Assembly (NCBI GenBank): GCA_002424305.1
Contig: DIQZ01000093.1
Span: forward strand, 1 to 41,062
Reading direction: 5' to 3'
DNA from: Firmicutes bacterium UBA5449
Lineage (GTDB): Bacteria > Bacillota > SHA-98 > UBA4971
Length of the DNA: 41,062 nt
Made by a program: the position numbers and the translations under genes. The stretch's first letter is position 1, and each line of letters starts with the position of its first letter. This document shows, in pieces, positions 40,129 to 41,062 of the stretch. The notes beneath the pieces were generated by a model. It was not told the origin of the DNA. It did no database searches and worked only from the letters and a program-made list of their open reading frames with translations.

Positions 40129-41008
40129 CTAGAGAATCTCTTCTCGCTTGCCATCGGGATAGATCCTTATTCCCGCTCGCCGTGCAGTCCAGCAATGGAA
40201 GTTAATAGCTACGGGAGCAATGGCTGTATGTGTATAACTATCTTCGATCTTTACTGCCAAAGCGGTGGTGTCTCCTCCGGTTCCTGCCGGCCCAATGCCT
40301 AAACGATTAATAGCCTGCAGCAGTTCGGATTCAAGACTTGCGTACAGGCTATCAGGATGTGAGTCGTCCCACCGCCGGGTACTTACTGCCTTGCGGCTCA
40401 GTCTACAGGCAACATCCATCTGTCCGCCTATACCAATTCCTAACGCTATAGGAGGACAAGGAATACCGCCTGCTTTAGTCACTGTCTCCAGAACGAACCT
40501 TTTCAACCCAGAGTAGTTTTTTGCCGAGTTGAGCTGTGGTGAAAACCTTCATCGCGTTCCCGAGCTCCGCACCGCAGCCCTTGAAGCTGAGGATAATATC
40601 GAGAAATTCCTGTTCGGGAACATAGTCAAATTCGAAATTGGGAACCCTTACGCCTGAGTTGTCCCCTGGGTTCTTTCGAGTTAGAGGATGCACCATGCTA
40701 GGGCGCATGTAACCATTTTTTGTCGCATTAACCAGCGCCCTGCCAAACACCTCTTTTATGTTACCCGGACGTATCTTGTCACCGAAGGTTACATATACCA
40801 CAGGAAAACTAGGCGATTGACATAAAGGTTTGTTCTTTTCCTTAGCTAGGTCCACATCATCCAGCATCGCCTGCATCATGCTTCTGGCAGCAGGGCTGCT
40901 TTCTTTTTCTATTGCGTTTTCAATTAGCTTCAATACATCCGGAGAAATATTTGTGCAACACTTGACAACAAGATGATATATATCGTGGTACAAATCTTGA
41001 GCTTCCAT
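40129..41008 (-). pseudogene. Class I fumarase/tartrate dehydratase-type alpha subunit, frameshifted
   Basis: The N-terminal part starts at ATG 41006-41008 (AGGAG 11 bases upstream). It runs to FKGCGAELGNAMKVFTTAQLGK and then leaves the family frame. The remainder, YSGLKRFVLETVTKAGGIPCPPIALGIGIGG to INFHCWTARRAG, continues in another frame to 40129. The break is at an A6 run (T6 on the plus strand, 40517-40522). Removing one A restores QLGKNYSGLKRF and an alpha subunit of about 292 residues. All three cluster Cys regions remain (C63, CPP, HCW). The usual CQDTG reads CQSPS. It may be a sequencing error, a recent mutation or slippage decoding. It is the first gene of the operon seen here. Confidence 0.85.
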
Positions 41009-41062
41009 TATTATTCTCACTCCTGTAAGTGCGACATAGCTTCAAATGTTTTGACGATGCGT

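Overview
The window comes from a motile, endospore-forming member of the Bacillota, of clostridial rather than classical Bacillus type. The evidence is a long flagellar operon in the Firmicute order, an alpha/beta-type small acid-soluble spore protein, spoVG behind a near-consensus sigma-H promoter, a DacF-like carboxypeptidase and an oxygen-sensitive class I (Fe-S) fumarase. I do not name a genus.

Positions 1-18288, all on the minus strand, form one flagellar operon. In transcription order it reads flgB, flgC, fliE, fliF, fliG, fliH, fliI, fliJ, fliK, flgD, a TIGR02530-type gene, flgE, flbD, motA, motB, fliL, fliM, fliN, fliO, fliP, fliQ, fliR, flhB and flhA, with flhA cut by the window start. 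It encodes the proximal rod, MS ring, rotor, export ATPase, hook and its length ruler, the stator and the export gate. Gaps are short or the genes overlap, so one transcript from upstream of flgB is likely.

Positions 18700-31309 are a housekeeping and sporulation block. On the minus strand it keeps the conserved order ispE - (nucleotidyltransferase) - spoVG - glmU - prs - rplY/ctc - pth. This order is split by a plus-strand cca gene and by minus-strand genes for tRNA-Gln, an FGGY sugar kinase, an L,D-transpeptidase and an AbrB-like regulator. A SASP gene converges on pth at a shared hairpin terminator. Several promoters are readable: sigma-A type for tRNA-Gln, cca, the FGGY kinase and the AbrB-like gene, and sigma-H type for spoVG. 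Short degenerate tandem repeats fill some of the spacers.

Positions 31603-36461 look like a more plastic accessory stretch. They hold a lipoprotein, the remains of a membrane-anchored serine hydrolase with an internal deletion, an intact MATE transporter, oligoendopeptidase F and the 3' remnant of an ABC-2 permease.

Positions 36495-41008, minus strand, are a dicarboxylate operon. Two class I fumarase/tartrate-dehydratase-type alpha+beta pairs flank an MmgE/PrpD protein. The upstream alpha subunit has a single-base frameshift in an A6 run, and it has CQSPS where the family has CQDTG. This operon, the NPVR form of the FlhB cleavage motif and the non-AUG start of flbD are the most unusual things in the window.
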